NCBI GenBank assembly: GCA_002529455.1
Contig: NYMS01000048.1
Coordinates: 62,001-126,000, forward strand
Reading direction: 5' to 3'
DNA length: 64,000 nucleotides
Source: Glycomyces fuscus
GTDB lineage: Bacteria > Actinomycetota > Actinomycetes > Streptosporangiales > Streptosporangiaceae
Shown here: piece by piece, positions 42,912 through 51,705 of the stretch
Numbering within the stretch: position 1 is the stretch's first letter
How the letters are laid out: each line of letters opens with the position of its first letter
Notes under the pieces: model-generated
What the model was told of the DNA's origin: nothing
Seen by the model: only the letters and a program-made list of their open reading frames with translations
Database searches by the model: none
Position numbers and translations under genes: made by a program

Positions 42912-43202
42912 CTAGAACAGTCCGTCGAGGTAGCGGGTCAGCCGCCCGTAGTTGTCCGCGGTGTTGCTGGTCGCGGCGATCATCTTGGCGAAGGCGGCGT
43001 TGACCTCGGAGAACTGGGCGTCGAACTCCGTGGCCTTGGCCTGGAACTGGGCGCTGCCCGAGCCCTCCCACTGGCTGACGGTGCTCTCGGACTGCTCGTT
43101 GATCTGGCTCATGATGGCGGAGAAGCGGCCGAGGTGGGCCTGCTGGTCCTCGGCCAGGCCCTGCAGGCCGGCGACGTCGCCGTACACGTCGAACTGACTC
43201 AT
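42912..43202 (-). CDS. WXG100 family ESX protein (EsxA-like)
   Basis: 96 aa, the canonical length. Helix-turn-helix hairpin with the defining turn WEG in VSQWEGSGSAQFQAKATEF. Such proteins are dimeric type VII secretion substrates exported by EccC. The C-terminus (NYGRLTRYLDGLF) is aromatic but does not give a perfect YxxxD/E signal. ATG at 43200-43202 has AAAGGTCTC upstream. The partner is encoded 39 bp upstream. Confidence 0.92.
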   Translation of the reverse strand: MSQFDVYGDVAGLQGLAEDQQAHLGRFSAIMSQINEQSESTVSQWEGSGSAQFQAKATEFDAQFSEVNAAFAKMIAATSNTADNYGRLTRYLDGLF

Positions 43203-43241
43203 GGGAGACCTTTCTGCGGAAAAAGGGGGAGGGGAAACGCC

Positions 43242-43577
43242 TCAGGCGTTGACCGGGCGGGAGAGGCCGCCGAGGTCACTCCCGACCTGGGAGTAGTCGG
43301 AGCTGGAGTCGGAGTCGGTGATGTTGAACTGCCCCTGGCCCTCGTTCAGCTTGATGCCGTTCTGGCTGCACCAGCTCATCAGCTCGTTGAAGCGCTCGGT
43401 GAGCTGCTCGCGGGCCTCACGGAAACGGGAGAGGGCCTCACCCTGGAGGGAGTCGGCGTCGCTGGTCATGTCCTGGATGAGCTGGTTCATCTGGGTGCGG
43501 ATGCCGTCGGACTCCTGTCCGAGCTGCTCACCGCCGACCGCGAGGCTGTTGACGTTTTCAAGACCGACGTGGGACAT
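43242..43577 (-). CDS. WXG100-like ESX protein (EsxB-like partner)
   Basis: 111 aa from ATG at 43575-43577 (AGGAAAGG upstream). Two amphipathic helices are separated by MSWCSQNG, a variant of the WxG turn in which glycine is replaced by serine (WCS). The Ser/Asp-rich tail (ITDSDSSSDYSQVGSDLGG) is longer than usual and could bear the export signal. Forms a heterodimer with the WXG100 protein downstream, presumably recognised by EccC domain 3. First gene of the minus-strand ESX operon, behind the promoter at 43683-43712. Confidence 0.85.
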   Translation of the reverse strand: MSHVGLENVNSLAVGGEQLGQESDGIRTQMNQLIQDMTSDADSLQGEALSRFREAREQLTERFNELMSWCSQNGIKLNEGQGQFNITDSDSSSDYSQVGSDLGGLSRPVNA

Positions 43578-43682
43578 CTGGGCCTTTCCTGGAATTCGGG
43601 GGTGGGAGGGACCGCCTCTTTCCGTCCCGGTCCGCACGCGGGTGGAGATTCGTGTGGCCACGGTAAAGAGGGGAGATTACGG

Positions 43683-43712
43683 ACGATAGTAAGGATCGCA
43701 CCCCTCGGTCAA
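43683..43712 (-). promoter_or_regulatory. Promoter of the ESX operon
   Basis: On the minus strand TTGACC (43707-43712) is followed after 18 bp by TATCGT (43683-43688), or after 15 bp by TACTAT (43686-43691). It gives a leader of about 100 nt before the first WXG100-like gene. Confidence 0.5.
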
Positions 43713-43981
43713 CGGAGGTGCGCTTCTTGTGACGTCGGTCGGAGGGGTGCGGGTTCGCCCGGCCCCGGGGCGCGGGGCCGGATCCTCCCACGGCGTCGAA
43801 CAGGGGCGACGGGGACCTCGTCCGCGGGGCGGGGCCGGCCCCCGTTCGCGGGTGCCCCGTACGCGGCGGTTGTCCGCTTCCGGCCACGGGACCGGCCGGG
43901 TCCGCCGTGCACGGGGCCGGCCGGGCGCGGCCGGAGGAGGGGTTGGCCGGGCGCCCGCCCGGCGCGACCCGTCCACCGCCC
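43713..43981. other. Gene-free GC-rich spacer
   Basis: Between the ESX promoter and the end of the lipoprotein gene. No credible gene; no strong hairpin beyond ordinary GC-rich pairing. Confidence 0.4.
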
Positions 43982-45106
43982 TCACTGCCCGCCTCCCCCG
44001 TCGGGATCCCCGCCCGGGTCCGCGGTCACCGGCTCCGTGACCCAGCGCACCGCCAGCGGCCAGCCCTCCATGGACGCGTCGTGGAAGCGGGGGAAGAGTT
44101 CCGCGGCCTCTCCCGGCCCGCCCTCCGCCAGGTCCACCCGGTACCAGGTCTCACCGGTCTGGAGCAGGACCGCGTCGCGTTCGGGCGAGGGCGCGTACTG
44201 CACCACCGGCCCGCCGCCCTCCTCCAGCAGCCGTGTGGCCGTGTGGCCCTGCTCCTCCACCGTCACCAGGTACGCGCCCGCCGGAGGCTCCCCGCCGCCG
44301 GCGGGCGCGTCCGGGCGCAGCAGGGCGGTGTCCCCGCCCCAGACCAGGGAGTCGTCGAAGGTCTGCCACTGGCCGCCGTCGACGTTGAGGGTCGCGTTGA
44401 CGACGCTGCCCGCGGTCTCCCGCACCACGAGGCTGCCGCCGTCGGCGGCGTTGCTCTGCCGGGTCTGCACGCTGTTGCGGATGTGCAGCGACCCGTCGGG
44501 GGTCAGCGCCCAGTCGCTGGGCCGCTGGTTCTCGCCGATCAGGAGGCTGCCCTCCTGGTTGGGGGTGCCCGACGGGGCCTCCAGCGGCACCGACAGCACC
44601 TGCGGGGGCACGCCGTCCTGCGGGGTGTCGGAGACGAACCACAGCCGGTCGCCGTGGATGACCGGGTGGGACAGGACCTCCCCCTCCGAGGCGGGGACGG
44701 ACTCGACCGGCTGGTAGGAGACCTCCTCGGCACCGGACTCCTGCGGGTCGGTGAGCACGGCCACCTGCACGGCGTTGGGCTCCTCGGTGGCGTAGGCGAA
44801 GTACGTCCAGTCCGCGGAGAACTGCGCGTGCACGGGCAGGTCCGGGGCCATGGGGTCGACCGCGCCGTCGGGCAGCGCGATCCGCTGGAGCGGCTGCCCG
44901 GTCGCGGGGTCGTGGAAGACCAGGACCTGGTCGGTCTCCGGGTCACCGCCCTCGAAGCCCCGGTGCAGCAGGGCCAGTCCGGACAGCCCCTCCTCGGCCA
45001 GGTCCTCCGCGGTTGCGGACCCGCCGCCGGAGCCGCCGGACGTGCCGGTGCACGCGGTCAGGGCGAGCAGGCACACTGCCGTGGTCAGGGCGAGGGGGCG
45101 CCGCAT
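43982..45106 (-). CDS. Lipoprotein with beta-propeller-like domain
   Basis: 374 aa. Signal peptide RRPLALTTAVCLLALTAC with lipobox LTAC (Cys19), a Gly/Ser spacer, then a repetitive beta-rich domain with motifs such as FSADWTYFAYATEEPNAVQVAVL, LSHPVIHGDRLWFVSD and LTPDGSLHIRN, reading like a degenerate WD40/PQQ-type propeller. No enzyme motif. Lying between the WXG100 genes and eccC on the same strand, it may be a surface-exposed accessory of the ESX system; WD40 folds are also abundant in the neighbouring kinase array. Confidence 0.78.
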   Translation of the reverse strand: MRRPLALTTAVCLLALTACTGTSGGSGGGSATAEDLAEEGLSGLALLHRGFEGGDPETDQVLVFHDPATGQPLQRIALPDGAVDPMAPDLPVHAQFSADWTYFAYATEEPNAVQVAVLTDPQESGAEEVSYQPVESVPASEGEVLSHPVIHGDRLWFVSDTPQDGVPPQVLSVPLEAPSGTPNQEGSLLIGENQRPSDWALTPDGSLHIRNSVQTRQSNAADGGSLVVRETAGSVVNATLNVDGGQWQTFDDSLVWGGDTALLRPDAPAGGGEPPAGAYLVTVEEQGHTATRLLEEGGGPVVQYAPSPERDAVLLQTGETWYRVDLAEGGPGEAAELFPRFHDASMEGWPLAVRWVTEPVTADPGGDPDGGGGQ

Positions 45107-45460
45107 GGAGCTGCCTTTCGGGGACGACGGGGTCGGTCGGGGGTCCGTGGGGTCACGAGGTGGGACTCCCCCGGGGACGCCGCGGTTCGGTCCGGGACGG
45201 AGTACCCATTATCCGGCCCGGCGCGACGGAACGCCCCGGCCGGAGGGTCCCCGAGACGCGGCGCCCCGGCCCGAGGCGGACCCGGGCGCGGTCGCACGGC
45301 GGTCCCGGAGAGCCGTGGCGGCCCGCAGCCCGGCCCCGCCCGGCCTTCCGTGGCGGTGGGCGCCGGTCCGGGGCGTGTGGACCCCAGGGGTCTCGGTGGC
45401 CACATCCGGCCACGGCGCGGGGTCCGCGCCGTACGACGGCGCACGGCGCGGGCCCGCCGG
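45107..45460. other. Gene-free spacer between eccC and lipoprotein gene
   Basis: 354 bp of extreme GC content. Frames here are not supported by a ribosome site or codon pattern. It contains CCCATTATCCGG at about 45205-45216, one of few AT-containing spots, possibly the minus-strand lipoprotein promoter (TAAT). Confidence 0.4.
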
Positions 45461-48400
45461 TCACGCGGGCGGCTCGCTCCACCCCACCTGGACCAGGTCC
45501 GGGCGCTGGCCCCGGCGGGCCAGCTGGGCGCGGCCGACGGGCAGCTGCTTGGACGCCGTGCCGTTGGCCAGGCGCCCCTCCATCCGGTCACCGGAGAAGA
45601 GCACGCCCGGCGTGGCCATGTCGCTGAGGGCCTGCAGCACCGGCTCGAACATGGCCCGTGCCGCACCACCCGTGCGGCGCGCCGCGATGATGTGCAGCCC
45701 CAGGTCGGAGCCCTGCGGGATGAACGGCGCCAGCGGCGCGAGCGGGTTCGCCCGCGCCCCCAGCATGTCCATGTCGTCCACGACGATGAACAGGTCCAGG
45801 CCCTTCCACCAGCTGCGCTCCCGCAGCTGCTTGGGGGTCACGTCCGGCCCCGGCAGGCGCTGCTTCAGCGACCCCGCGAGGTTCGCCGCGACCGCCTTGG
45901 TCTGCTCGGCGCTCGTGCAGTAGGCCAGCAGGTGGTCCTCCGGGACCAGTTCCAGGTGGCTGCGCCGGAAGTCCACCATGACCACGCCGATCTCCGTCGG
46001 CGGGCGCTGCACGACCTGCTTGACGAGCCCGCGCAGGAGGGCGGTCTTGCCGGTCTGCGGGTCGCCGAACACCACCAGGTGCGGGTCCCGGGACAGGTTC
46101 GTGGTGGCCGGCGCCAGCGTGCTCTCGGCCAGGCCCAGCACCAGTTCGGTGTTGCGGCCCCGCGGCGCCCTGCGGCCCTTGAGCAGGTCGGCCAGGTCCA
46201 CCTTGGAGGGCAGCGTCTTGACGCCCTGGACGGCCTTCTGCGGCCAGCGCTCCCCGATCCGCTTGACCAGGTCCCGGATCCCGTCGGTGACGTCCTCGTC
46301 GCTGGCCACGGCGTCCACCCGCGGCAGGGCCACGTGCGTGTGGTGCTCCTCGGCGGTCAGGCCGCGCCCCGGCGTGTCCTTGGGCAGCGCCTCGGCGGCC
46401 TTGCGCCCGATCCCCGAGTCCATCGGGTCGCTCAGCCGCAGCTCGAACCGGCCGCCGAACAGCGCCTGCAGCCGGGACCGGATCTGGGAGGAGGCGGCGC
46501 CGGTCAGGATCGTGTGCACGCCCAGGGACGGACCCCGGGTCGCGATGTCCATCAGGACCTCGTCGGCCTCGTCGAAGGTGTCGCGCACCGAGGACCAGCC
46601 GTCGACCAGCAGGAACAGGTCGCCCACCACGTTCGCGGGGACCGCCCCGTCCGCGCGCGCCTGGCGCAGCGCGGCGGGGGAGTCGAGCCGGTACTTGCGG
46701 AACACGCGCTGGCGCCGGTCCAGCTGGGCGCGCACGTCCACCAGCACCCGCTGCACCTTCTCCGGGTCGGCCCGCCCGGCCACGCCCGCCACGTGCGGCA
46801 GCTCCTCCATCGCCTGGAGCGCGCCGCCGCCGAAGTCGATCGCGTACACGCCCACGCGGCCCGGCGGGTACCGCCAGGCCAGGCTCGCGACCACCGTGCG
46901 CAGCAGCGTCGACTTGCCGGACTGGGGGCCGCCCAGGACGATGACGTTGCCCTCGGCGCCGGTGAAGTCCATCTCGGCCGGAACGACCCGCTGCTCCCGG
47001 GGGATGTCGGTCAGGCCGATGACGGCGCGCACGTCCGACGGGTGCGGCTCCGTCCCGGGGCCCTCCAGGTCCCCGCCCTCGCCCAGGTCCTCCAGCACCC
47101 GGTCGAGGGTGAGCAGCTCCGGCAGCGGCTCCAGCCAGATCGGCCGGACCTTCTCCGCGCCCGAGGCCACCAGCCGGTCCACCGTGACCTGGAGCGTGGT
47201 GCGCCTGTCCTCCCCGGACCCGGACCCCTCGCCCCTGCCGCGGACCGACTCCACCAGCGACTCCACCAGCGAGCCCGCCCCGGTCACCTTGTTCAGCCCG
47301 TTGAAGGACAGCAGGGGCAGCACCGGCTCGTGCTCGTCCCGCTCCTCCTGGACCGGCGGCTCGTAGGGCTGCGACACCATCGCCGCCTTGAACCGCTCGA
47401 AGACCGACGTGTCCACCTTCAGGTAGCCCGATCCGGGCTCGGGCGGCAGGTGGTAGGCGTCGCCCACGCCGATGGCCTCGCGGCTCTCCGCCTCCGAGAA
47501 CGTGCGCAGGCCCACCCGGTAGGACAGGTGCGACTCCAGGCCCTTGAGCTTGCCCGACTCCAGGCGCTGGGTGGCCAGCAGCAGGTGCACGCCGATCGAC
47601 CGGCCGATGCGCCCGATGGCCACGAACAGCTCGGCGAAGTCGGGGTGCGCCGTGAGCAGCTCGGAGAACTCGTCGATGATGATCAGCAGGTGCGGCAGCG
47701 GCTCCAGCCCGGGGTCCTTCTCCCGGGCCGCCTCGTAGGCGTGCAGGTTGGGCAGGTTGCCCGCGTCCTTGAGGATCTGCTGGCGGCGCACCAGCTCGCC
47801 GTAGGTGGCCTCGCGGAACCGCAGGACCAGCGAGTCGTCGTCGGCCAGGTTGGTGATCAGCCCGGCGCTGTGCGGCAGCCGGTCGGTGTCGGCGAAGGTC
47901 GCGCCGCCCTTGAAGTCCACCAGCAGCAGCGCGAGCGACTCCGGCGAGTGGTTGATGACCAGCGACGCCACCATGGTCCGCAGCATCTCCGACTTGCCCG
48001 AGCCGGTCGCGCCGACCACCAGGCCGTGCGGGCCCATGCCGCCGAAGGCCGACTCCTTCAGGTCCAGCAGGACCGTGTTGCCGCTCGGCCCGACGCCGAT
48101 CGGCACCCGCAGGTAGTCGCCGGTGCTGCGCCTGCGCCAGGTCTGCCGGGTGTCCAGCTGGGCGACGTCGGCCACGCCCAGGATCTCCGGGAGCCCCACG
48201 GTGGCGTGCATGGCGTCGTCGCTGTCGGTGACGGCGATGCCGTACGGGGCCAGGACGCGGGCCAGGGAGGTCAGGTGCGCGACGTCGGACCGGTCCGCGC
48301 GGCCCTCCAGCGGGGCGCGCGGGGAGTCCTCGGAGGCGTCGGCGCGCTCGGTGTCCTCGGTCAGCGTGCCGTCGGCGTCGACGCGCAGCCGCAGGTCCAC

Positions 48401-49495
48401 CCCCTCCGGCTCCTCGCGCCGGTCCGCCACCAGGGCGATCACGTGGATGCCCAGGTCGGCCAGGGAGGTCACCGGCGGTTCGGCGTGCAGGCCCGACAGG
48501 GTCGACTGGTGCTCGCCGTCCAGGACGACGACCAGGCGCTGGGTGCCCGGACCGGGCGGGGCGCCCCGGCGCCGCTGGAGGTCGACGGTGCGCCGTTCGA
48601 TCTCGTCGGAGAGCAGTTCGGCGATCTGCACGGTGTTGACCGCGACGAAGCGGGCGGGCATCGGCCCGTCCTTGGCGTCGTCGAAGGTGTTGTGCGGCAG
48701 CCACTTCAGCCACTCCCAGTGGGAGCGCAGCCTGTTGTCGCGCACCACGCCGATCCGCAGGTCGTGCGGGGAGTGGAAGGTGGCCATCTGCGCGACGAGC
48801 GCGCGGGCCAGCCCCCGCGCGGCCTCGCGGTCGCCCACGACCGACACCACGCCGTGCTCGCGCAGCGGCAGGACCAGCGGCATCTCGGGAACGTTCGCGT
48901 ACAGCTCGATGAGCTGGTCGGCCGCCCCCTGGCACACGGGGTCGTAGACGATCAGCGGCGACGAGGTGTCGACCTTGAGCCGGAGCCGCCGCGCCAGGGG
49001 GCGCGTGCCGGTGCCCGCGCGCAGGTCCAGGAAGTCGGGGTCGGAGGCCCGCCGCTCCCACCGGCGCGCCCGCGACCGGGCCGGGTCGACGAGCAGCTGC
49101 GGGTCGGGGTGGCGGAACGCGCTGTCGGCGCGCTGGACGGAGGCCACGTCCCGGACGATCTCGCGGAGCTGGTCGAGGTAGTCGACGTAGCGCTCGCGCT
49201 GCTCGCGGATGCGCTTGCGCGGACCGTTGTGCTGGGCCACGAACATGATGATGCCGACGACCACGCTGGCGATCATGATCATCACGCCGGCGACGGCCAT
49301 GAGCGGCCGGTGGCCCATGGTGATGGACATCAGCAGGGAGCCCGAACCGGTGATGATCGGCATGATGATCATCGCGCCGGAACTCGACGAGGGCGGGTTC
49401 TCCGGCATCTGCGGCGGGGTCGCGATGACGAGCGGAGTGTTCCCGGGGGCAGCCGGGACGCTGCGAGCCGGGCGGGGGACAGGTCTCGTCGCCAC
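45461..49495 (-). CDS. eccC: Type VII secretion ATPase EccC (single-chain EccCa-EccCb)
   Basis: 1344 aa. Two TM helices (about 38-60 and 65-88) anchor a chain of three FtsK/SpoIIIE ATPase domains with Walker A motifs GATGSGKSE (~495), GGPQSGKST (~857) and GDPQTGKTA (~1146). Walker B of domain 1 is LLIIIDEFSELL. EccC is the motor of the ESX membrane complex; domain 3 binds the substrate C-terminus and releases autoinhibition of domain 1. In domain 2 GPQSGKS and in domain 3 DPQTGKT keep the lysine. GTG at 49493-49495. Divergent from eccD; eccB, eccE and mycP are not in the window. Confidence 0.96.
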   Translation of the reverse strand: MATRPVPRPARSVPAAPGNTPLVIATPPQMPENPPSSSSGAMIIMPIITGSGSLLMSITMGHRPLMAVAGVMIMIASVVVGIIMFVAQHNGPRKRIREQRERYVDYLDQLREIVRDVASVQRADSAFRHPDPQLLVDPARSRARRWERRASDPDFLDLRAGTGTRPLARRLRLKVDTSSPLIVYDPVCQGAADQLIELYANVPEMPLVLPLREHGVVSVVGDREAARGLARALVAQMATFHSPHDLRIGVVRDNRLRSHWEWLKWLPHNTFDDAKDGPMPARFVAVNTVQIAELLSDEIERRTVDLQRRRGAPPGPGTQRLVVVLDGEHQSTLSGLHAEPPVTSLADLGIHVIALVADRREEPEGVDLRLRVDADGTLTEDTERADASEDSPRAPLEGRADRSDVAHLTSLARVLAPYGIAVTDSDDAMHATVGLPEILGVADVAQLDTRQTWRRRSTGDYLRVPIGVGPSGNTVLLDLKESAFGGMGPHGLVVGATGSGKSEMLRTMVASLVINHSPESLALLLVDFKGGATFADTDRLPHSAGLITNLADDDSLVLRFREATYGELVRRQQILKDAGNLPNLHAYEAAREKDPGLEPLPHLLIIIDEFSELLTAHPDFAELFVAIGRIGRSIGVHLLLATQRLESGKLKGLESHLSYRVGLRTFSEAESREAIGVGDAYHLPPEPGSGYLKVDTSVFERFKAAMVSQPYEPPVQEERDEHEPVLPLLSFNGLNKVTGAGSLVESLVESVRGRGEGSGSGEDRRTTLQVTVDRLVASGAEKVRPIWLEPLPELLTLDRVLEDLGEGGDLEGPGTEPHPSDVRAVIGLTDIPREQRVVPAEMDFTGAEGNVIVLGGPQSGKSTLLRTVVASLAWRYPPGRVGVYAIDFGGGALQAMEELPHVAGVAGRADPEKVQRVLVDVRAQLDRRQRVFRKYRLDSPAALRQARADGAVPANVVGDLFLLVDGWSSVRDTFDEADEVLMDIATRGPSLGVHTILTGAASSQIRSRLQALFGGRFELRLSDPMDSGIGRKAAEALPKDTPGRGLTAEEHHTHVALPRVDAVASDEDVTDGIRDLVKRIGERWPQKAVQGVKTLPSKVDLADLLKGRRAPRGRNTELVLGLAESTLAPATTNLSRDPHLVVFGDPQTGKTALLRGLVKQVVQRPPTEIGVVMVDFRRSHLELVPEDHLLAYCTSAEQTKAVAANLAGSLKQRLPGPDVTPKQLRERSWWKGLDLFIVVDDMDMLGARANPLAPLAPFIPQGSDLGLHIIAARRTGGAARAMFEPVLQALSDMATPGVLFSGDRMEGRLANGTASKQLPVGRAQLARRGQRPDLVQVGWSEPPA

Positions 49496-49644
49496 AGGGA
49501 TCTCTTTCGGTCCGCCTACGGGGGCTGGTGTCTGGGTGACTACGCTAGGAATGATCTCGCGATCCCCGCGAATCGCCTAATTCGCGTCCGTCCCTCCCCC
49601 GAGGGTGGCAATCGCCCACGACGAACGGCAAAGGAATTCTTGGT
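49496..49644. promoter_or_regulatory. Divergent eccC/eccD promoter region
   Basis: Holds back-to-back candidate -10 elements TACGCT (plus, about 49540) and TAGCGT (minus, same spot) and a broken inverted repeat of CGCGA/TTCGCG units (49557-49590). Reciprocal control of the two conserved ESX genes would run through here. Confidence 0.45.
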
Positions 49645-50979
49645 GTGAGTGGATACTGCCGGGTCACGGTGACCGGACCGGAACGCTGGGCCGATCTGGC
49701 ACTCCCCGGAACGGTCCCCGTGGCCACGCTGATGCCGCGCATCCTCGAGGTCTGCGCACCCGAGGAGGAGGGCACCGAACCCGCCGCGTGGACGCTCACC
49801 ACCGTGGAGGGCGAACCCGTCCGACCCGACCAGCCGCTGGAGAGCGCGGGCGTCTACGACGGCGACGTGCTGATGCTGGGCCGCCGCACCGCGCCGGGCA
49901 GGCCCGCGCGCGTGGACGACGTCCGCGGCGCGGTCGAGGACCGCGTCGACGAGACCGCCTACATCTGGAGCCCGGCGACGACGCTGTCCTTCGGCCTCCT
50001 CGTCGCGGCCATCGGCCCCCTGCTGCTGTTGGGGCTGATGATGCGGCTGAGCCCGTCCGCCTGGCACCTGGGGATCGCCTCGGTGGGAACCCTGTTCACG
50101 GTCGCGGTGATGCTGCTCGCCGCGCGCAGACCGCTGCCCGCCGTCGCGCACGTGCTGTTCGCGACGGCCTGCGCGTGGGGCGCGGTCACCGCCGTGCTCG
50201 CCGCGAACCTGCTGACCGACGCCGACCCGCTGGTGCTGGCCGCCTTCGCGCTGTCCGGAGCGCTGCTGGTGGCGGTGGTCGGCTGGACGATGCACGAGAC
50301 GGGGCTGGCCTACATCTGCGCGCTCGGCGTGGTCGCGGTGACGGCCGGCGTGCTCGTGGTGGTGGGCGTCTTCGTGGAGCCGGTGCAGGGGGCCCGGGCC
50401 ATGGGGCTGGTCCTGGCGCTGTGCGTGGGCGCGCTGCCGCGCGTGGCGATGGTGATGGGCGGGCTGTCCGGGCTCGACTACGAGGTGGGACGCTCCGGAC
50501 AGGTCACCACGGACCGGTTCGAGGACACCTTCGACAACACCGACCGCCTGCTGCTGGGGATCGTGCTGGGCGCGGCGGTGAGCGGCGGCGCGACGACCGT
50601 GCTGCTGGCCTACCTGGCCACGGGCCTGCCCGACCTGCTGCTGTGCGGACTGCTCTCGCTGCTGCTGGTGCTGCGCTCGCGGCTGTTCGACCGGATCCGG
50701 CACGTGCTGCCGCTGCGCCTGGCGGGGGTGCTGGGCCTGGGCGCGGCGGGCGTCGCGGCGGTCGGCGAGTACGCGTTCCTGGCGCCGTGGCTGCCGCTGG
50801 TCGCGCTCCTGGCGGGGATCGTGCTGGGGGTGCTGAGCTGGGTGCGGCTGACCGACGTGCCGCGGGCCTCGCTGCGCCGCCTCCTCAACTGGACGGAGAT
50901 CCTGGTGATCATCGCGATGTGCGCGGTGTTCGCCTGGGGGATGGGCCTGTTCGCGTTCGTGGAGCGGATGACCGCGTAG
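49645..50979 (+). CDS. eccD: Type VII secretion integral membrane protein EccD
   Basis: 444 aa. A ubiquitin-like N-terminal domain (about 1-85: YCRVTVTGPERWADLALPGTVPVATLMPRIL...GDVLML) is followed by about eleven TM helices, the exact layout of EccD, which forms the channel-like dimer of the ESX complex. GTG at 49645 has AAGGA upstream. It is transcribed away from eccC from a shared ~150-bp intergenic region. Downstream is the convergent gerW-like gene. Confidence 0.94.
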   Translation: MSGYCRVTVTGPERWADLALPGTVPVATLMPRILEVCAPEEEGTEPAAWTLTTVEGEPVRPDQPLESAGVYDGDVLMLGRRTAPGRPARVDDVRGAVEDRVDETAYIWSPATTLSFGLLVAAIGPLLLLGLMMRLSPSAWHLGIASVGTLFTVAVMLLAARRPLPAVAHVLFATACAWGAVTAVLAANLLTDADPLVLAAFALSGALLVAVVGWTMHETGLAYICALGVVAVTAGVLVVVGVFVEPVQGARAMGLVLALCVGALPRVAMVMGGLSGLDYEVGRSGQVTTDRFEDTFDNTDRLLLGIVLGAAVSGGATTVLLAYLATGLPDLLLCGLLSLLLVLRSRLFDRIRHVLPLRLAGVLGLGAAGVAAVGEYAFLAPWLPLVALLAGIVLGVLSWVRLTDVPRASLRRLLNWTEILVIIAMCAVFAWGMGLFAFVERMTA

Positions 50980-51066
50980 CGCCCAGGGGGTGGCGCCCGA
51001 CGGCGAGCGGCCCCCGGGGAGGCATCCGGGCCCCGGAGCGGTTCGGCGCCGCCCCGGCGCGGCGGG

Positions 51067-51540
51067 TCAGCCGGTGTGCTCCGCCCCGCGGGAGGCCCGC
51101 GCGGCCTCGCGGGACTTCTGCATCGCGGTCAGGGCGCGGCGGCGGCGCGCCTCGCGCAGCGACACGCCCACGATGCGGGTGGCCGCGGCGGCCGTGACCA
51201 CGGCCAGCGGGATGACCATCAGCGAGGCGGGCTGCCGGATGGGGCGGTACCGCGCACCCTCCCGGTCGATCAGCAGGAAGCCCGCGGGCCGGACCCGGAC
51301 GAAGCCGGTGCCTCCGGCGCCGTCCCCGCCCGCGGTGAACAGGCGGCTGGAACCCCCGCCCATCATGGTCAGCGCGGTGACCCGGGCCACCGGGACGACC
51401 GTGGACCCCTCCGCGACCACCGGATCGCCGAAGACCGACGAGGACCGGGCCGAGGCGCCGGTGTTCTCGATCAGCCTGGCCAGCGCGGACAGGGCGGGGC
51501 TGGTGCGGCGGGCGCGGCGGCCCAGGACGTTGTCCGGCAT
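51067..51540 (-). CDS. GerW/YtfJ-family sporulation protein
   Basis: 157 aa. The family core GASARSSSVFGDPVVAEGSTVVPVARVTALTMMGGGSS...GGTGFVRVRPAGFLLIDREGARYRPI matches the spore YtfJ/GerW domain, implicated in spore germination in Bacillus and widespread in sporulating actinomycetes. A hydrophobic helix (ASLMVIPLAVVTAAAATRIVGV) and a basic tail follow, suggesting membrane attachment. ATG at 51538-51540. Located between eccD and the kinase-WD40 array; any functional tie to type VII secretion is speculative. Confidence 0.85.
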   Translation of the reverse strand: MPDNVLGRRARRTSPALSALARLIENTGASARSSSVFGDPVVAEGSTVVPVARVTALTMMGGGSSRLFTAGGDGAGGTGFVRVRPAGFLLIDREGARYRPIRQPASLMVIPLAVVTAAAATRIVGVSLREARRRRALTAMQKSREAARASRGAEHTG

Positions 51541-51705
51541 GGCGGCGGGTCCCTTCGTGGCGGAGTGCGTACCCGCACCATTGTGTAGCGCGGCCGCCGT
51601 GCCCGGGGCGTTCCCGGCCCGCTTCCGGACACCGGTTCCGCGGCCGGAGGGAGGGCGCGTCCCCCGGGACGCCGTGTGACGGGCGGCCCCTCCCTGCTCC
51701 GCGGG

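Noticed and set aside
43907..49648. Very long plus-strand open frame (over 1900 codons) opposite eccC
   Set aside because: It is antisense to eccC, rich in Arg/Gln/Val/His typical of a shadow frame in high-GC DNA, has no domain pattern, while the minus strand has clear FtsK ATPase domains.
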